This document shows positions 63,485 to 64,000 of a stretch of DNA of 64,000 bases, in pieces; the first letter of the stretch is position 1, and every line of letters starts with the position of its first letter. The stretch comes from Geobacteraceae bacterium. Lineage in GTDB: Bacteria > Desulfobacterota > Desulfuromonadia > Geobacterales > Pseudopelobacteraceae. The stretch is from contig JAAXTM010000002.1 of the NCBI GenBank assembly GCA_013336525.1, positions 186,001 to 250,000 of the forward strand, written 5' to 3'. The translations under genes and the position numbers were made by a program. A model generated the notes under the pieces. The model was not told the DNA's origin, did no database searches, and saw only the letters and a program-made list of their open reading frames with translations.

Positions 63485-64000
63485 ATGGAACCTATTGTCA
63501 CATATAAAGAACGTTGCCGACGCTGTTATTCCTGTGTCCGCAGCTGTCCAGTCAAAGCCATTAAGGTTGATGATGGCTTTGCACAGATCATGTATGACCG
63601 CTGCATCGGTTGTGGAAACTGCCTAAGTTGTCCACAAAACGCCAAGGTAGTGGTTGATCGCATGGTCAAAACTCAGGAAATGCTGGCGTCCGGCGCACCT
63701 GTTGTTGCGGTGCTAGGCTGCTCGTTTCCAGCTTTTTTTAACACCCTCCAACCAGGCCAACTGGTCGCCGCCTTAAAAAGCCTCGGTTTCTGCGAAGTCC
63801 ATGAAGGTGCTTATGGTGCCCGCATGATTGCCGACAGCTATCGCTCGGCCCTGCACTCCGCCGACCGCCCCCTGATTTCTTCACACTGCTCGGCGGTGGT
63901 GGATTTAATTGAGCGCCATTACCCGTCATTAGTCCCGAACATCATGCCTGTTGTCTCACCAATGATTGCCATGGGACGCTTCATTAAAAGCGTTCTTGGT
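63485..64000 (+). CDS. Ferredoxin / Fe-only hydrogenase C-terminal-like protein, 3' partial
   Basis: The first 172 codons of a gene that runs off the window. Two 4Fe-4S motifs are at the N-terminus: CRRCYSCVRSCP (about residues 11-22) and CIGCGNCLSCP (about 40-50). The second is one residue shorter than the usual spacing before its last Cys. What follows (VVAVLGCSFPAFF, LGFCEVHEGAYGARMIADSY, ISSHCSAVVDLIERHYP) resembles the large-subunit fold of Fe-only hydrogenases. Related Geobacter-type proteins often continue into PAS or phosphatase modules and act as sensors, so a signalling role is plausible; the rest is not visible. Confidence 0.75.
   Translation, partial: MEPIVTYKERCRRCYSCVRSCPVKAIKVDDGFAQIMYDRCIGCGNCLSCPQNAKVVVDRMVKTQEMLASGAPVVAVLGCSFPAFFNTLQPGQLVAALKSLGFCEVHEGAYGARMIADSYRSALHSADRPLISSHCSAVVDLIERHYPSLVPNIMPVVSPMIAMGRFIKSVLG

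Overview
The window looks like chromosomal DNA of a member of the Geobacteraceae (Desulfuromonadota). The main evidence is a pair of genes that closely match the soluble NADPH-dependent Fe(III) reductase SfrAB of Geobacter. A Geobacter-style phoBR-pstSCAB-phoU locus, many multi-PAS hybrid kinases, a flavodiiron protein and a hydrogenase-like Fe-S protein at the right edge fit this. No rRNA, tRNA or CRISPR array was seen. The species is not determined.

Layout. 1-6.6 kb is the distal part of the division and cell-wall cluster (murC fragment, murB, ddl, ftsQ, ftsA, ftsZ) on the + strand; a strong hairpin terminator separates ftsA from ftsZ. 6.6-9.0 kb holds mscL, an unusual cysteine-rich FKBP, folD and ppiC. 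9.2-18.5 kb is the phosphate locus on the - strand, read phoB-phoR-pstS-pstC-pstA-pstB-phoU, with 11-bp-periodic Pho boxes before phoB and pstS. 18.7-28.9 kb is an accessory block of tiny zinc-ribbon ORFs, an RMD1/DUF155 protein, a secreted glycosidase-like protein, a KilA-N gene with a BRO-family remnant, a lysine-rich protein, psiE, a secreted protein and a PHP-glycosyltransferase fusion. Pho-box-like half sites recur in its intergenic gaps, so I read it as an extended phosphate-starvation island.

28.9-45.5 kb holds a GGDEF/EAL/CBS/GGDEF protein, a GH3-family enzyme with an alpha/beta hydrolase, a five-PAS hybrid kinase, a CBS-containing Mn pyrophosphatase, rsgA, srkA, radA, a flavodiiron protein and a PH-domain protein. 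45.5-52.2 kb has a radical SAM protein coupled to a 59-residue zinc-ribbon ORF, then sfrA and sfrB. 52.4-64 kb has an M29-like aminopeptidase, a secreted UPF0173 hydrolase, two more hybrid kinases, a PPP-type phosphatase, wrbA, a nucleoside-recognition membrane protein, a double-hotdog thioesterase and the start of a hydrogenase-like protein.

The most unusual non-coding signal is a set of four long inverted-repeat elements in two families (10.85, 39.58, 41.83 and 43.38 kb). One member of each family carries the same 23-bp module inserted at the equivalent point of one arm, and the other member of each family shows the matching empty site.
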